Counted from the first letter of the stretch, positions 27,126 through 36,400 are shown. The stretch: DNA of 64,000 bases from Hyphomicrobium_A sp963812795 (GCA_963812795.1 CAWEWG010000007.1:930001-994000); one strand, 5' to 3'. The notes: generated by a model not told the origin, from the letters alone. Numbers and translations are program-made.

Positions 27126-27150
27126 AACGTCACACTGCTCGCGACGTTCT
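27126..27150 (-). promoter_or_regulatory. Weak EcfG-like promoter upstream of the EF-hand gene
   Basis: On the minus strand AGAAC (27150-27146) and CGTT (27129-27126) are 16 bp apart. The first base deviates from GGAAC. The start codon is 27 bp downstream of the -10 element. Confidence 0.4.
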
Positions 27151-27258
27151 GGAGGAGAGTCAGCAGCACGCAGCCTGAACCGGAGCTGAAAGCTTATAGG
27201 CGTAGGAAGCAATTCCCTCCGATCAAAGCGGCGCCGGCAGCCAGAACAGTGACGGCAG

Positions 27259-27768
27259 CTACAGAACGAGAAGAGCCGGCTCCGCAGACCTGAAACAAGG
27301 CAACGGAGGACTTCGTGTTACGCCACCCTGCGGGAGGCGCTCCTCCGGAATGTGCGATAGTCGGCAGCCAAATCGCGCTTGCCGTCGGCCGCTCATTTCC
27401 ACCGCGAGCAACAGCTGGCCCGCGTGGGAAGCGGGCTCAGCTCCATCGACCAGACCGTCGGAATTCGCATTTGCGCTCTTGTAGCGCGCTGTGATGAGCA
27501 CCGCGTACTCCTGCAGATTGAGGCCGCCATCGGCATCCGGATCGGCAGCTTGCAGAACGGCCGCGCCAAGCCGTCCGTTCAATTCCTCCGGCTGAAGCAG
27601 GTCGTCGACGTTCGTGTCGAGCTCGGTGAAAAGCAACCGCCCGCCGGCGTGCGCTTCCGTCTCCTCGACGATATGATTCCCATTTGCGTCGAGCTTCGCG
27701 AGGGCATCGGCACCATCTGCGCCTTGCGCGGTCACAAGAAGAACCAAGGCCGCGTGCAATAACCTCAT
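27259..27768 (-). CDS. Secreted multi-EF-hand protein
   Basis: From ATG 27768 the protein has a signal peptide (MRLLHAALVLLVTAQGADG) and a series of EF-hand loops: LDANGNHIVEETEA, LDTNVDDLLQPEEL, DPDADGGLNLQEYA and ANSDGLVDGAEPA. Some loops are degenerate. The frame upstream is open to 28128 and reads into this gene without a stop, so an automatic call would start at 28128. The internal signal peptide argues for a separate start. The C-terminal about 35 residues are low in family similarity. A calcium-binding periplasmic role is likely. Confidence 0.65.
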   Translation of the reverse strand: MRLLHAALVLLVTAQGADGADALAKLDANGNHIVEETEAHAGGRLLFTELDTNVDDLLQPEELNGRLGAAVLQAADPDADGGLNLQEYAVLITARYKSANANSDGLVDGAEPASHAGQLLLAVEMSGRRQARFGCRLSHIPEERLPQGGVTRSPPLPCFRSAEPALLVL

Positions 27769-28128
27769 GGCATGCTCGCCCGCATGTGCTGAGGGTCGGC
27801 GCTCGTCGATCAGCGTATCGACGGCGCGCAATACGGCGGCCTGCCCACGCGTGTCGCTGAGCAGGGCGAGGCTCCAGCCGGCATCATCCTCGTCGAGGGG
27901 GCGCAAACGTGCCGCCTTGGCGATCATGCCGGCGACCTTCCAGCCGAGCCGATGAGCCTGCTCGTGATCGCGGGTGAACCGAAATTGATCAGAGCGCCCC
28001 CAGCACAGAAACGAACGGCACATGTCGCCTTGGGCGGTGACGGCCTCTGTGCAGCGCAGGCGCTGGCGACGGTCGGCAATGATGGCGCGGGCCTCTGCGA
28101 GTATCTGATCCATGATCGGACGTGCCAT
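27769..28128 (-). CDS. Hypothetical soluble protein reading into the EF-hand gene
   Basis: About 120 residues from 28128: MARPIMDQILAEARAIIADR, then CRSFLCWGRSDQFRFTRDHE, AARLRPLDEDDAGWSLALLS and AVDTLIDERRPSAHAG. It looks like a real helical cytoplasmic protein (regular amphipathic helices), but no stop separates it from the EF-hand signal peptide. Either its stop was lost by an indel or the two parts form one unusual protein. No family recognised. Confidence 0.45.
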
Positions 28129-28314
28129 GAAGTGCCTCCCTCTGCCCTGTTATCAGGCCACCTTAACCTTCGACGACGCGAAGGCTCAACACGTCGATTC
28201 AGAAGGGCTATCACGTTGATTGGTCGGCCAGGCTGAAGCGCATCCCCCGTCCGTAGCCGAGGCGATCCGCCAGCTCGTGCCGATCCGCATCGCGGCCAAG
28301 GACAGCGCTCGCAG

Positions 28315-28635
28315 ATGAAGCCGACGACACCACCGCTGTTGTGGTTGCTGCTGACGACGCCGGCGATGGCAAAGTTGGACAGCATGAGCACGGGCGCCGA
28401 CTACATGCACGCCAGCGTGAGCGAGCAGGAAAACTACGCTTACGTCATCGCCACGCGCCTCAATAAGACCCGCGCGGACATGGCCGTCGATGGACAGGAT
28501 ATCGACGGCTGCCTGCGCGGGATGCTGATTGAGTTCGAGGAAGGGCAAGAAGCGACCCATGTGCGTCTGACACGCACGAACCTCCAAGAATTGGCGGTGC
28601 GGTGTGCCGTCATGGTCAATCCTAAGAAGCGATAG
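28315..28635 (+). CDS. Small secreted hypothetical protein
   Basis: 106 residues with an N-terminal signal peptide (MKPTTPPLLWLLLTTPAMAK) and a mature part with one Cys pair (DGCLRGMLIEFE, AVRCAVMV) that could form a disulfide. Divergent from the gene at 28128. No family recognised; the length and Cys spacing recall small periplasmic stress proteins. Confidence 0.5.
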   Translation: MKPTTPPLLWLLLTTPAMAKLDSMSTGADYMHASVSEQENYAYVIATRLNKTRADMAVDGQDIDGCLRGMLIEFEEGQEATHVRLTRTNLQELAVRCAVMVNPKKR

Positions 28636-28711
28636 CAGACGACGCCTGCTTCGAGGAAACAGACCCGACGAACCAGAAGGCAGCCGAGATCGTCGATGCG
28701 CGGGAGGGCGT

Positions 28712-28978
28712 CTACTCGATGGTGTAGACGCGATAGTCGGTTCCGGGCAGCAACTTCGCACCAAGCGCCGCTTCGATATGTTGCCTCTTAAAGGCGTTGA
28801 ACCTTTGCGTCACCGCGGCGTCCTCTTTCCATGAAAGGCGCCATGCCTTTTCGACGTAAGCCTGCTTCACCTGCACGCGAACAGGCGAAGCCTCCTCGAT
28901 GCGCAGCCAATCATAACAAATCGGCACGCCCTTCTCGTCTTCGGCAAAGCTGGTGTTGTCGTCGTAGCTGGCTCCCAT
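28712..28978 (-). CDS. Hypothetical protein of 88 residues
   Basis: Reads MGASYDDNTSFAEDEKGVPI, CYDWLRIEEASPVRVQVKQA, YVEKAWRLSWKEDAAVTQRF, and ends LLPGTDYRVYTIE. Balanced composition and a compact alpha/beta pattern suggest a real protein. No family recognised. The start could lie further upstream. Confidence 0.5.
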   Translation of the reverse strand: MGASYDDNTSFAEDEKGVPICYDWLRIEEASPVRVQVKQAYVEKAWRLSWKEDAAVTQRFNAFKRQHIEAALGAKLLPGTDYRVYTIE

Positions 28979-29088
28979 GCACGCACGATATGCCGCCCGG
29001 CGAGCCGTTCGAATTTCTGATTTGCGAACCGGTTAACTTGCTTCTGAGTTGAGGCTGCGCGGGGCCCCCCCGCCTCGTGTGCGCCATC

Positions 29089-29117
29089 CAAAAAGAAAGC
29101 CGGCGCGAAGGCCGGCT
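29089..29117 (-). terminator. Strong intrinsic terminator (minus strand)
   Basis: On the minus strand AGCCGGC and GCCGGCT form a 7-bp perfect stem with a 6-nt loop, followed by TTCTTTTT. I see no well supported minus-strand gene directly upstream (29118-29446), which suggests that a small gene or RNA there has been missed. Confidence 0.7.
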
Positions 29118-29318
29118 GCAGTGAGTGTCCGTCACGCTGGCTGCGTGGTGGCAAAACGACGCCGGCAGCGCGACTGGCCGGCGGAGTTATGCGTGATTGA
29201 TGGCGAAAGTCTGTTACCAAACTTGAGTGACTAAGTGTTCTTGCATCGCAATCTCGCACTCGTTGTGCCGCATAGCTCGGTCGTGTCGCGGCACCACGCT
29301 TGGCGGCACAATCACGGA

Positions 29319-29353
29319 GCCCGGGTGGCATCGAGCCATCCGGGCATTGTTTT
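29319..29353 (+). terminator. Probable intrinsic terminator (plus strand)
   Basis: GCCCGGGTGGC (29319-29329) pairs with GCCATCCGGGC (one mismatch) around ATCGA and is followed by ATTGTTTTC. It could end transcription from the plus strand before the small gene at 29447. Apart from the two hairpins, 28979-29446 shows no supported gene. Confidence 0.55.
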
Positions 29354-29446
29354 CGCGACCAGCTGCCGGGGCGAACTGCCGTCACGAAGCCGCCATTTCT
29401 TCATTGTACTGAGGTTGATAGCCCCAGTAGCCGAAGGGATTTAGAC

Positions 29447-29611
29447 GTGCGCGCCAGAGAGATTGAGTTGCACGGCAGGACGGTATTCGTGTTGAACGGT
29501 CTGTGCTCGTTAGACGATGACGCCATCGAACGCCTGCTTGAGGCGGCCCAGAAGGACCCGGATGCGGTTGCTTTCGGCTGCATGAACGGCAAATGGGTTG
29601 CGGCGGCTTGA
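29447..29611 (+). CDS. Small hypothetical protein (54 residues)
   Basis: GTG start at 29447 with an AAGGGA ribosome binding site. The sequence VRAREIELHGRTVFVLNGLC then DDDAIERLLEAAQKDPDAVA and FGCMNGKWVAAA has a regular alpha/beta pattern, so it is probably real. It converges with the recombinase gene. No family recognised. Confidence 0.5.
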   Translation: MRAREIELHGRTVFVLNGLCSLDDDAIERLLEAAQKDPDAVAFGCMNGKWVAAA

Positions 29612-29633
29612 GCTGCGACCGCCGTCACCGTGA

Positions 29634-30281
29634 TTACTTCCACAGCCCTTCAAACCGCCGACTGGCGGTCCGCGTATACCGCGACGTGTGCCGTGGATCG
29701 CGGTGGCCCATGAAATCCTGCAGCAGCCGGAAGTCGTGCCCCTTGTTGCTCAAGGCATAGCCGGCGCTGTGGCGCAGCATGTGCGGCCAAACGCGGCCGA
29801 GCCCTGCGCGCTCGCCGGCTTCCCGGATGAGGTAGTTGACTGCCTGGCGCGTCATCGGCTGACCGCGCTCGGAGACGAATAGCCAAGGCAGGCGGTCCTC
29901 ACGCTGCGCGAGGTAGCGTTTGATGGCTCGCAGTTCGTCGCCCTCGATCGCCTGTTCCGTATCGAGCGAGTTCTTCGACCGCTTGACCCAGATTCGGGCC
30001 TGCTTCAGGTTGAGCTGATCGAGCCGCATGGTGACCGCCTCAGTGACGCGAAGGGCGTGGCGGTACATGACGAGCAGCAGGGCGTGGTCGCGGGCGCCGT
30101 GCCGGCCATCCTTCGCCGCCTCGAGCAGAAGCTCCATTTCCGGCGGATCCAGGTAGTCCTTCGCCCGCTCGTGGGCGTCGGCTGCAGCACTCTTTACTTT
30201 TCGCCGTTTGGTCGCCTTAGCTTTCGCCTCCAAAAGCGCCGTCGTGCCTGGAAGCGTTATACCACACTCTTGACGAAACAC
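29634..30281 (-). CDS. Compact tyrosine recombinase/integrase
   Basis: A 215-residue catalytic-domain protein. All catalytic residues of tyrosine recombinases are present: Arg78 (YRHALRVTEA), Lys103 (KRSKNS), His167 and Arg170 (HMLRHSAGY), His193 (MGHRDPRHTS) and the nucleophile Tyr202. The usual N-terminal SAM-like core-binding domain is reduced to about 45 residues, as in FimB/FimE-type inversion recombinases and short integron-like enzymes. It is probably active. No obvious inverted repeat or second recombinase is beside it, so the target site is unknown. Confidence 0.85.
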   Translation of the reverse strand: MFRQECGITLPGTTALLEAKAKATKRRKVKSAAADAHERAKDYLDPPEMELLLEAAKDGRHGARDHALLLVMYRHALRVTEAVTMRLDQLNLKQARIWVKRSKNSLDTEQAIEGDELRAIKRYLAQREDRLPWLFVSERGQPMTRQAVNYLIREAGERAGLGRVWPHMLRHSAGYALSNKGHDFRLLQDFMGHRDPRHTSRYTRTASRRFEGLWK

Positions 30282-30329
30282 GCTCTTGGTAAAGAGTGCG
30301 AGGCGCGCGGGTCGGGTGCATCGCGGGCA

Positions 30330-30755
30330 TCAGAAGCGGGGAGGGAGCTCCACAATCTCAGCACCCTCTCCCAGCTTTGCACCATTGTTGGACTTCTTTG
30401 CCCCAGCTGTTTCAGCATCGACGATGAGCATTGCAGTGATCTGAAGCGCTTCATCGATCACGCGGCCATAACTTTCAGCGGTGATCCATTCCGTCATCCG
30501 ACCATCCGTCACCAGTCGCATCTCCTCGTCTACCGTCCACAGGCCGACTTCCTCACGTCCCCCGACATTGATGCGAAAGACACGGATTTTCTGGTCGTCC
30601 AGAACAAACACCCAGCCGAAGATGGGTTCCGCATTCAGACGTTGCGCCAGGGCTTCCAACACGGCTTGACCGATCTGCTGCCGCGTTGAGCTGTCGGCCT
30701 CAGCCCGCAGTCTCTTCTCTCGTTCAGCGGCTAAGGCTTCTGACAGTTTGATCAT
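30330..30755 (-). CDS. Hypothetical protein upstream of the recombinase
   Basis: A 141-residue protein from ATG 30755, which has a well placed GGAG ribosome binding site. It begins with a helical segment (IKLSEALAAEREKRLRAEAD), then an alpha/beta part (EPIFGWVFVLDDQKIRVFRI, EEVGLWTVDEEMRLVTDGRM, ALQITAMLIVDAETAG). It lies 48 bp upstream of the recombinase on the same strand. No family recognised. Confidence 0.5.
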   Translation of the reverse strand: MIKLSEALAAEREKRLRAEADSSTRQQIGQAVLEALAQRLNAEPIFGWVFVLDDQKIRVFRINVGGREEVGLWTVDEEMRLVTDGRMTEWITAESYGRVIDEALQITAMLIVDAETAGAKKSNNGAKLGEGAEIVELPPRF

Positions 30756-31101
30756 GGCGTTCTCCGGCATCTGGGTATGGCTTCGCGCCCGGACGTGTGG
30801 GTGCTCCAGGTCCCCACGTGCTGGCGATGCACAAGCTGGCGATGACCAAAAATAGGATCGGGCGTAAGACGTGTGGCAGTTGTCGGTTTGTCGCCCGCCG
30901 AAGCGAAGCAGTAGCCGCGGCGTCATTCACCTGCCAGGCAAAGCCTTCGCCCGTGCTCGGGCAGTCGTCCGGCAAAGGGCGCCGATCCGGAGCAGGAGTT
31001 TCCAGTTCTTGCCGTCTAGCGACCGCTAAGATCGAATCAAGTTGGCGCTGGTAGCGGTCCGCGTCGGCATGCGCACCGCTGCGCGATAAAAGAAAATGCA
31101 T
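30724..31101 (-). CDS. Possible small membrane-anchored protein
   Basis: A 125-residue frame from ATG 31101 (GGGGGG just upstream). The first 70 residues are polar (DADRYQRQLDSILAVARRQE). One membrane helix follows (LRPILFLVIASLCIASTWG), then a short polar tail. Its end overlaps the start of the next gene by 32 bp. No family recognised; coding status is uncertain. The 309 bp between it and the gene ending at 31411 hold nothing I can support. Confidence 0.4.
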   Translation of the reverse strand: MHFLLSRSGAHADADRYQRQLDSILAVARRQELETPAPDRRPLPDDCPSTGEGFAWQVNDAAATASLRRATNRQLPHVLRPILFLVIASLCIASTWGPGAPTRPGAKPYPDAGERHDQTVRSLSR

Positions 31102-31410
31102 GGCACCCCCCGTAGATGCAAAAACGCACCCCGCTCGGCGCCGTGACCAAAATCACGTTCGATGCGCGGCTCTCGATTGCCCCTCTGAAGCCGCACCGAG
31201 GATGCTAGCCTCACCATGCATGCGCGGCAACTGCTTCCACACCAGAACGCGAACGCGGTAATTGGCGCGGATGTCCGCATGGTGCGAACTCCCGGGCGGG
31301 AGCATTGCAATTACGTGGGCGCGAGAACTGAAGGACTGACAAGTTTGTCCGAAAGCGGACGGTCACAATCTGTCGCAAAGCAGCGACGCCGCCGGATCAC
31401 CTCGAGCAAA

Positions 31411-31587
31411 TTAGCCACCGATGGCCGCAAGCTTGTCCGCTAGCTCCCCCGCGACAAAGACATTCATGCGGAGCACTGTCACGCTGTTGTCGGCGAGCAA
31501 AAGGTCAATCTCCACGACTGCGTGCTCCGGTTCTATCAAGTCGCCCACGCTCGCGACGGTAAGTTTCTGCTTCATCATCTTCTCCAT
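31411..31587 (-). CDS. Small protein following the third zinc-ribbon gene
   Basis: A 58-residue frame from ATG 31587: MEKMMKQKLTVASVGDLIEP, EHAVVEIDLLLADNSVTVLR, VFVAGELADKLAAIGG. Strand-rich first half, short C-terminal helix. It starts 12 bp after the stop of the zinc-ribbon gene. The layout (zinc ribbon then a small strand-helix protein starting M-K-Q-K/R) mirrors the pair at 17656-18131, but sequence similarity between the two small proteins is weak. Confidence 0.5.
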   Translation of the reverse strand: MEKMMKQKLTVASVGDLIEPEHAVVEIDLLLADNSVTVLRMNVFVAGELADKLAAIGG

Positions 31588-31599
31588 CTTTCAATACCT

Positions 31600-31830
31600 T
31601 TAGAGGCGTCGTCCACGCATCGCCGCGACGCCGCCCGGATAAAGCTCGGGCTTGGTGTTGAACTTCACGAGCCGCAGACCGAGCACTTCATGTGCTTGCC
31701 CACTGCGGGAACAGGCGTCTCCGCGGGCAGAGGCACCGTCGCCGGATTGACGTCGCGCTCCTGGCCGCAGTCCCGGCAGACCCGCACCAGTTTGTCATGG
31801 CGCGTGAGGTCGCTGAGGGTGACGGGTCAT
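31600..31830 (-). CDS. Zinc-ribbon protein (copy 3 of 3), frameshifted
   Basis: The sequence VTLSDLTRHDKLVRVCRDCG, then QERDVNPATVPLPAETPVPA, VGKHMKCSVCGS and NTKPELYPGGVAAMRGRRL is a full member of the same family as 17656-17901 (shared CGHER/CGQERDVNP, MKCS-x-CGS, NTKPELY-x-GGVAAMR). It is interrupted just after the second Cys pair near 31671 (one base missing), and probably again near the start (no in-frame start codon before VTLSDL; ATG at 31830 is in another frame). It follows the DUF3147 gene by 6 bp. Confidence 0.6.
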
Positions 31831-31836
31831 CAGCCC

Positions 31837-32187
31837 TCAAAACGAAGCTCCGAACTTTGTGAGGAGCCAAACCATCGAGGCGTATAGGACAATCGTCAGC
31901 AGGCAGGACAATCCGAGCGCTGGCCAGAACCCTACGCCGTACCTGAGCATTGCTGGCATCGCGAGGAACATCGGCAAAGTTGGCAGCACGTACCAGAACG
32001 TAGACTGCAGGTGCGCGGCGATACGCTCTACGTCAGTCGTGTCCCTCCATAGCCAGATCACGGCAAGGACCGATACAAGAGGAAGTGACGCGACGAAACC
32101 ACCCAATCCCGGGTTGCGTCGAGCAACCTCAGAGACCAGCATCACGATGATCCCTGAAAGCGCGGCTTTTAAAATTAGGTAGGTCAC
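31837..32187 (-). CDS. DUF3147 family membrane protein
   Basis: A 116-residue protein with four membrane helices and the family start MTYLILKAALSGIIVMLVSE, then SLPLVSVLAVIWLWRDT, FWYVLPTLPMFLAMPAMLR and ALGLSCLLTIVLYASMVWLL. This fits DUF3147. It is the first gene of a three-gene minus-strand run with the zinc-ribbon gene and a small protein. Function unknown. Confidence 0.85.
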   Translation of the reverse strand: MTYLILKAALSGIIVMLVSEVARRNPGLGGFVASLPLVSVLAVIWLWRDTTDVERIAAHLQSTFWYVLPTLPMFLAMPAMLRYGVGFWPALGLSCLLTIVLYASMVWLLTKFGASF

Positions 32188-32336
32188 GCGTAGCTCCCGG
32201 CCAAGGGCCTTGCCTGACTGAGTGGTCTTCGCCGCTCCTTAGCCGCCGTGCACCGTTCCGGTAGGCACGAGCAACCATCGCTTGTTCGACGCGTTAGGAA
32301 CGGCACCGGGGGTCTAGCCAGCTTTGGAGAAACACG

Positions 32337-32642
32337 ATGACCTCGCTCAAAATCGGCATAGCGTTAGCCGCTCTGGTTATGGCAGTGACGCCTTCAATGG
32401 CGCAGACACGTAGCAACGCGACGAAGCCGGACAATACCACTTCAAATTCGCCCGGTGCTTCGGAATATGCGCCGGGGCAAGTCCAAAAGGAAAAAGGTGG
32501 GAGCGCGTCGGATTACGCACCTGGGCAGATGGAAAATGGTGACAAAGGTGCCTCCACAAACGCCCCTGGCCACAAGATGCAGAACTCAGATACGCCGTCG
32601 AGCTCCTCGGGATCGAGCACCGGAACGGGCAATAAATATTAA
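32337..32642 (+). CDS. Small secreted repeat protein with YAPGQ motifs
   Basis: 101 residues: signal peptide (IGIALAALVMAVTPSMAQ, cleavage after AQ), then a disordered Ser/Gly/Asn-rich mature part that holds spaced copies of the motif (S-E/D-Y-A-P-G-Q, twice, and T-N-A-P-G-H once). The start ATG 32337 follows a GGAGAAAC ribosome binding site. Proteins of this kind occur in Hyphomicrobiales without known function; a cell-envelope or extracellular role is inferred. Confidence 0.65.
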   Translation: MTSLKIGIALAALVMAVTPSMAQTRSNATKPDNTTSNSPGASEYAPGQVQKEKGGSASDYAPGQMENGDKGASTNAPGHKMQNSDTPSSSSGSSTGTGNKY

Positions 32643-32726
32643 GCGAAGCGACGGATTCGGCTTCTGTCTTTAGTTTGGTGTGCTCAGAAGGCCGCCGTGC
32701 GTGCTGGCGAGCGCAAGGTCACAGGA

Positions 32727-32963
32727 ATGGTGACGCTGACCCACAAGGAACAGGCGTTGTTAGAGAAGCTCGCGGATGCGGGCCAGCCGACCGAGTTGCA
32801 CACTGAGGAACTGACCCTGGCAAAGATCTTGGAGATGCGCGGGCTCGTATTCTTCGTGCGTGACACAGCCTCAGCAGTGATCACACCACGAGGCCGCCAC
32901 TGGCTCGCCGGAGAGCCAAACCCGAAGCCGGCCAAGAAGCCTCCGCTCGGCTTCCTCGGCTAG
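32727..32963 (+). CDS. Small hypothetical protein, possible winged-helix fold
   Basis: 78 residues from ATG 32727: VTLTHKEQALLEKLADAGQP, TELHTEELTLAKILEMRGLV, FFVRDTASAVITPRGRHWLA. The helix-turn-helix-strand pattern is like small winged-helix proteins in which the last strand pair (VFFVRDTASAVITPRG) forms the wing. DNA binding is only a guess. It lies upstream of repeat array C. Confidence 0.5.
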   Translation: MVTLTHKEQALLEKLADAGQPTELHTEELTLAKILEMRGLVFFVRDTASAVITPRGRHWLAGEPNPKPAKKPPLGFLG

Positions 32964-33010
32964 CGAGGCGGTCACGGCTAACGGTCCCCGCGCGCCACGT
33001 AACGAAGGCT

Positions 33011-33190
33011 GTCGTCTCGGGTCAATAGCAGACACCAGGGCGTGGACCACGCGATGTCTGCTTTGGGTCAGAAGCGGACATCCACCGCGTCGCTGCGAAC
33101 GTCAGCTTTGGGTCAGAAGCGGACATCGACCGCGTCGCTTCGAATGTCTGCTTTGGGTCAATAGCGGACATTGAGCCAGCGTGGGCCCCA
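33011..33190. repeat. 45-bp palindromic tandem repeat array C (four units, best preserved)
   Basis: Units start at 33011, 33056, 33101 and 33146, an exact 45-bp period. Each unit has the stem GTCCGCTT / AAGCGGAC, a TGGGTCAG loop, and then a GC-rich linker CGACCGCGTCGCTNCGAA with its own short CGAC/GTCG symmetry. As 45 is a multiple of three, frames stay open through the array. The rest of 32964-33404 has no supported gene. Confidence 0.9.
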
Positions 33191-33404
33191 CTGAGCCGGA
33201 ACGCCAGATATCGCGCGAGATGCCACCGACTGACAAAGTGAAGCGGCCTCCAGGGTCACGAGGTCCGCCAGCCGCTTCTGCCGAAGTTGATGCTGACCGA
33301 CAGAACGGTCAAAATGTGCCAACAGGATAAGTCCTGTCATCCCAGTGTCACTGAGGGTGGGACCTCGGACTCTGCATTCTGACCTGGCAATTTGGAGGGC
33401 TAGT

Positions 33405-36400
33405 ATGCCCAGCCAACCATTGAAGTTTGTAATAGTTTGTGGGCTATTTCTCAGCACTGTGATGCGGCCGGTCGACGTCTCGGCACAGACTGCGAAGGAG
33501 CTGTCGGCTGAGGCCGACGCTCTGTTTCAGCAGACACGGCAATTACATATTCAAGGCAACTATCGGGAGGCACAGGCAACGGCCGAGCGGCTTATCCAGA
33601 TCGAGAAAGTCGTCGGGGCACCGATCTCGTATGCGGCTGCCATCGAGCTGCTCGGCATGATCTATATGCAAACGGGGCGCACTGCAAAAGCTGAAGAGGT
33701 GCACAAACAAGCGCTGGAAATCCGTGAGCTCGCGCTCGGGCCGGACCACGAGCACGTCGCCTTCAGCTGCCACAATCTGGCGATCGCCTATCGCGAGTGG
33801 CGGCGGTTCGCGGAAGCCGACGAGCTCCACAAGCGGGCACTGGCCATTATGGAGAAGGTCCATGGGCCAAACTCGCCGGACGTCGGAGTTACCCTAGTGG
33901 CCCTTGGTAGCTCGCATTTCATACAGGGACGTGTCGCAGAAGCTGAGCCCTTTCTGCGGCGCGCCATCGCCAATCTCGAGAAGGCACCCGTACAATGGGA
34001 TAGGGACTACGCCTCAGCACTCGTCAACATGGGCAATATTTTCAAGGCTCAAGGCAAGTTCGATGAAGCGGAGATCTTGCACAAGAAGGCCAGCGCAATC
34101 TACGAGAAACCGCAATCCGTGGATCGTGCGAACCTGGCGGCTCCGCTGCACAACCGCGGTCAAATCTACGAGGTTCAGGGGCGCTACCGCGAAGCAGAGG
34201 AGATGTTCCGCCGCGCAATTGAACTCGATTCCGAGACCTACGGCAGCACGTCGGTAAAAGTCGCACGCTATTGGGAAGGCCTGGGCTCTGTCCATCGGGC
34301 TGCCGGCAACCTCCCCGAGGCCGAAAAAGCCTACAAGCGTGCCGACAGCAACTACAGGCGCCACGGCCAGACCGGATTATCGGACAACATCCAGTACTGG
34401 CTAGCGATCGTGAATGTCGCCCGGGGCCAATATGCCAAGGCAGCGCCCGTGATTAAAAAAATGCTCCCGCGCATGCGGGAGGCCACCCACGGCCGCGACC
34501 ACACCTACGTCGCGCAGGCCCTGCACAACCTTGGCATCATCGAGCTTAGTCGCAAGCGCTGGCCCGAGGCGGCGGCGCAGCTGCGGGAACTCGGCGGCGA
34601 TGTGGCAAGGGACAGGGATGATCGGATCGGGGGCGCTGGCCTCCGTTTCCGTCGGGCCCGACGCGCGCGATGCGCGTGAGACGCTGCACGACTTGATCGT
34701 GGCGCTCTGGCACTTGAGCCTCGGAGCGCCGTCGGAGCGCAATGCGCTGGCGACCGAAGCCCTGGCCGCCGCCCAGTATGCGGCGCCGTCCGCGTCTGGC
34801 TCCGCACTGGCGCAAATGACGGCGCGGCTCACTGCCGGTGATACCGAGGTCGGCAAGCTCGTGCGTGAATCTCAGGACTTGAGCCAGCAGCGGCCGGCCG
34901 TCGACAAGCTGCTGGCGGAAGCTCGTGCCGCCGCGCAGGATCAGCGCAGCGATGTGGGGATCGCCGAGCTGCAGAAAAGGTTCGACCGCATCAATATCCG
35001 CCTGAAAGAGATCGACGAAATCCTCGCCAAGCGCTTCCCTGAATATGCTGAGTTCACTAACCCACGGGCCCTGACGCTGACCGATATCCAGAGTTTGCTG
35101 CGTCCGAGTGAGGCCCTGGTCACCTACCTTGCTACCGCCCGCGAGACCTTTTTGTGGGCAGTGTCGCGGGAGAGCTGGGAATGGCGGCGCATCGAACTTG
35201 CGCCGGAGGCCGTGGCAAAGCAGGTGGCCGCGCTGCGCTGCGGGCTCGACCAGAGCGGTTGGCGAGGCGCTGACGGGGTCGCGCGATGTCTCGACGCCTT
35301 GGGCATCGCGCCCGACAAGGCGCCGGGGCAGAACGATGCGCTGCCGTTCGATCTGCGTCGGGCGCACGAGCTGTACGCACAGCTGTTGGGACCGGTCGCC
35401 GGCGTGATCAAGGGCAAGGATCTACTGATTGTGCCGTCGGGCGCCATGACACAGCTGCCGTTCCAGGTTCTGGTGATCGAGCCGTCCTTGGCCCCAAGTG
35501 ATGCCGATGCGCTGCGGGATGCGGCGTGGCTCGGCGCCAGCCAGGGCCTCACCGTGTTACCGACGGTGTCCACAATCAAGACGCTGCGCCAGAACGCCGA
35601 GCCAAGCCGGGCAGGTGAACCTTTCTTCGGCGTCGGCGATCCGGTGCTTGCGGGAGACTGCGGCAAGGTAGCGGTGCCCGCATTTTGTCCGGAGAGCACT
35701 GCGGCTGTGCAGGTGGCGGCGCTGACTCCGCGTTCTGCGCAAGGCACAACGCGCGAAGCGCGTGGAGCGATCGCCTACTTCCGCAACGGCCAGGCCGATC
35801 TCGCCCAACTGCGGCAGCTCTGTCCGTTGCCCGATACCGCGCATGAGCTGCGCTGTGTGGCAAAAAGCTTGGGCGCCCAGGAGCGCCACATCATCCTCGG
35901 CAAGGACGCCACCGAAGCCCGCATCAAGGCGCTATCGGCCAACGGGACCTTGTTGCGCTACCGTGTTCTTCACTTCGCCACCCACGGGCTGCTGGCGGGC
36001 GAGGCGGAAATGATGATGCTAGCACGCGCCGAGCCGGCGCTCGTGTTGACTCCGCCGGCTGATGGCGGAGATGTCACGAAACTGGCCGACGACGATGGGC
36101 TCCTGACGGCTTCGGAGATTGCCACGCTTAAGCTCGACGCCGATTGGGTAGTTCTGTCCGCCTGCAACACCGCTGCTGCCGGCGGTGCCAAGAGCACGGA
36201 AGCGCTGTCCGGTCTGGCACGCGCCTTCTTCTACGCGGGCGCGCGCGCGTTGCTGGTGTCGCATTGGGAGGTCTATTCCGATGCGGCGGTGAAGCTTACC
36301 ACGCGCGCATTCGCTGAGCTCGGAAGCGCGGAAGCGGCGAGCAAAAGGATCGGACGCGCCGAAGCCATGCGGCTTTCCATGCAGGCGCTGATTAAGCAGG

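Noticed and set aside
31026..31310. 94-residue minus-strand frame rich in Cys and Arg
   Set aside because: Overlaps the end of a better frame, has no ribosome binding site and looks like a shadow.
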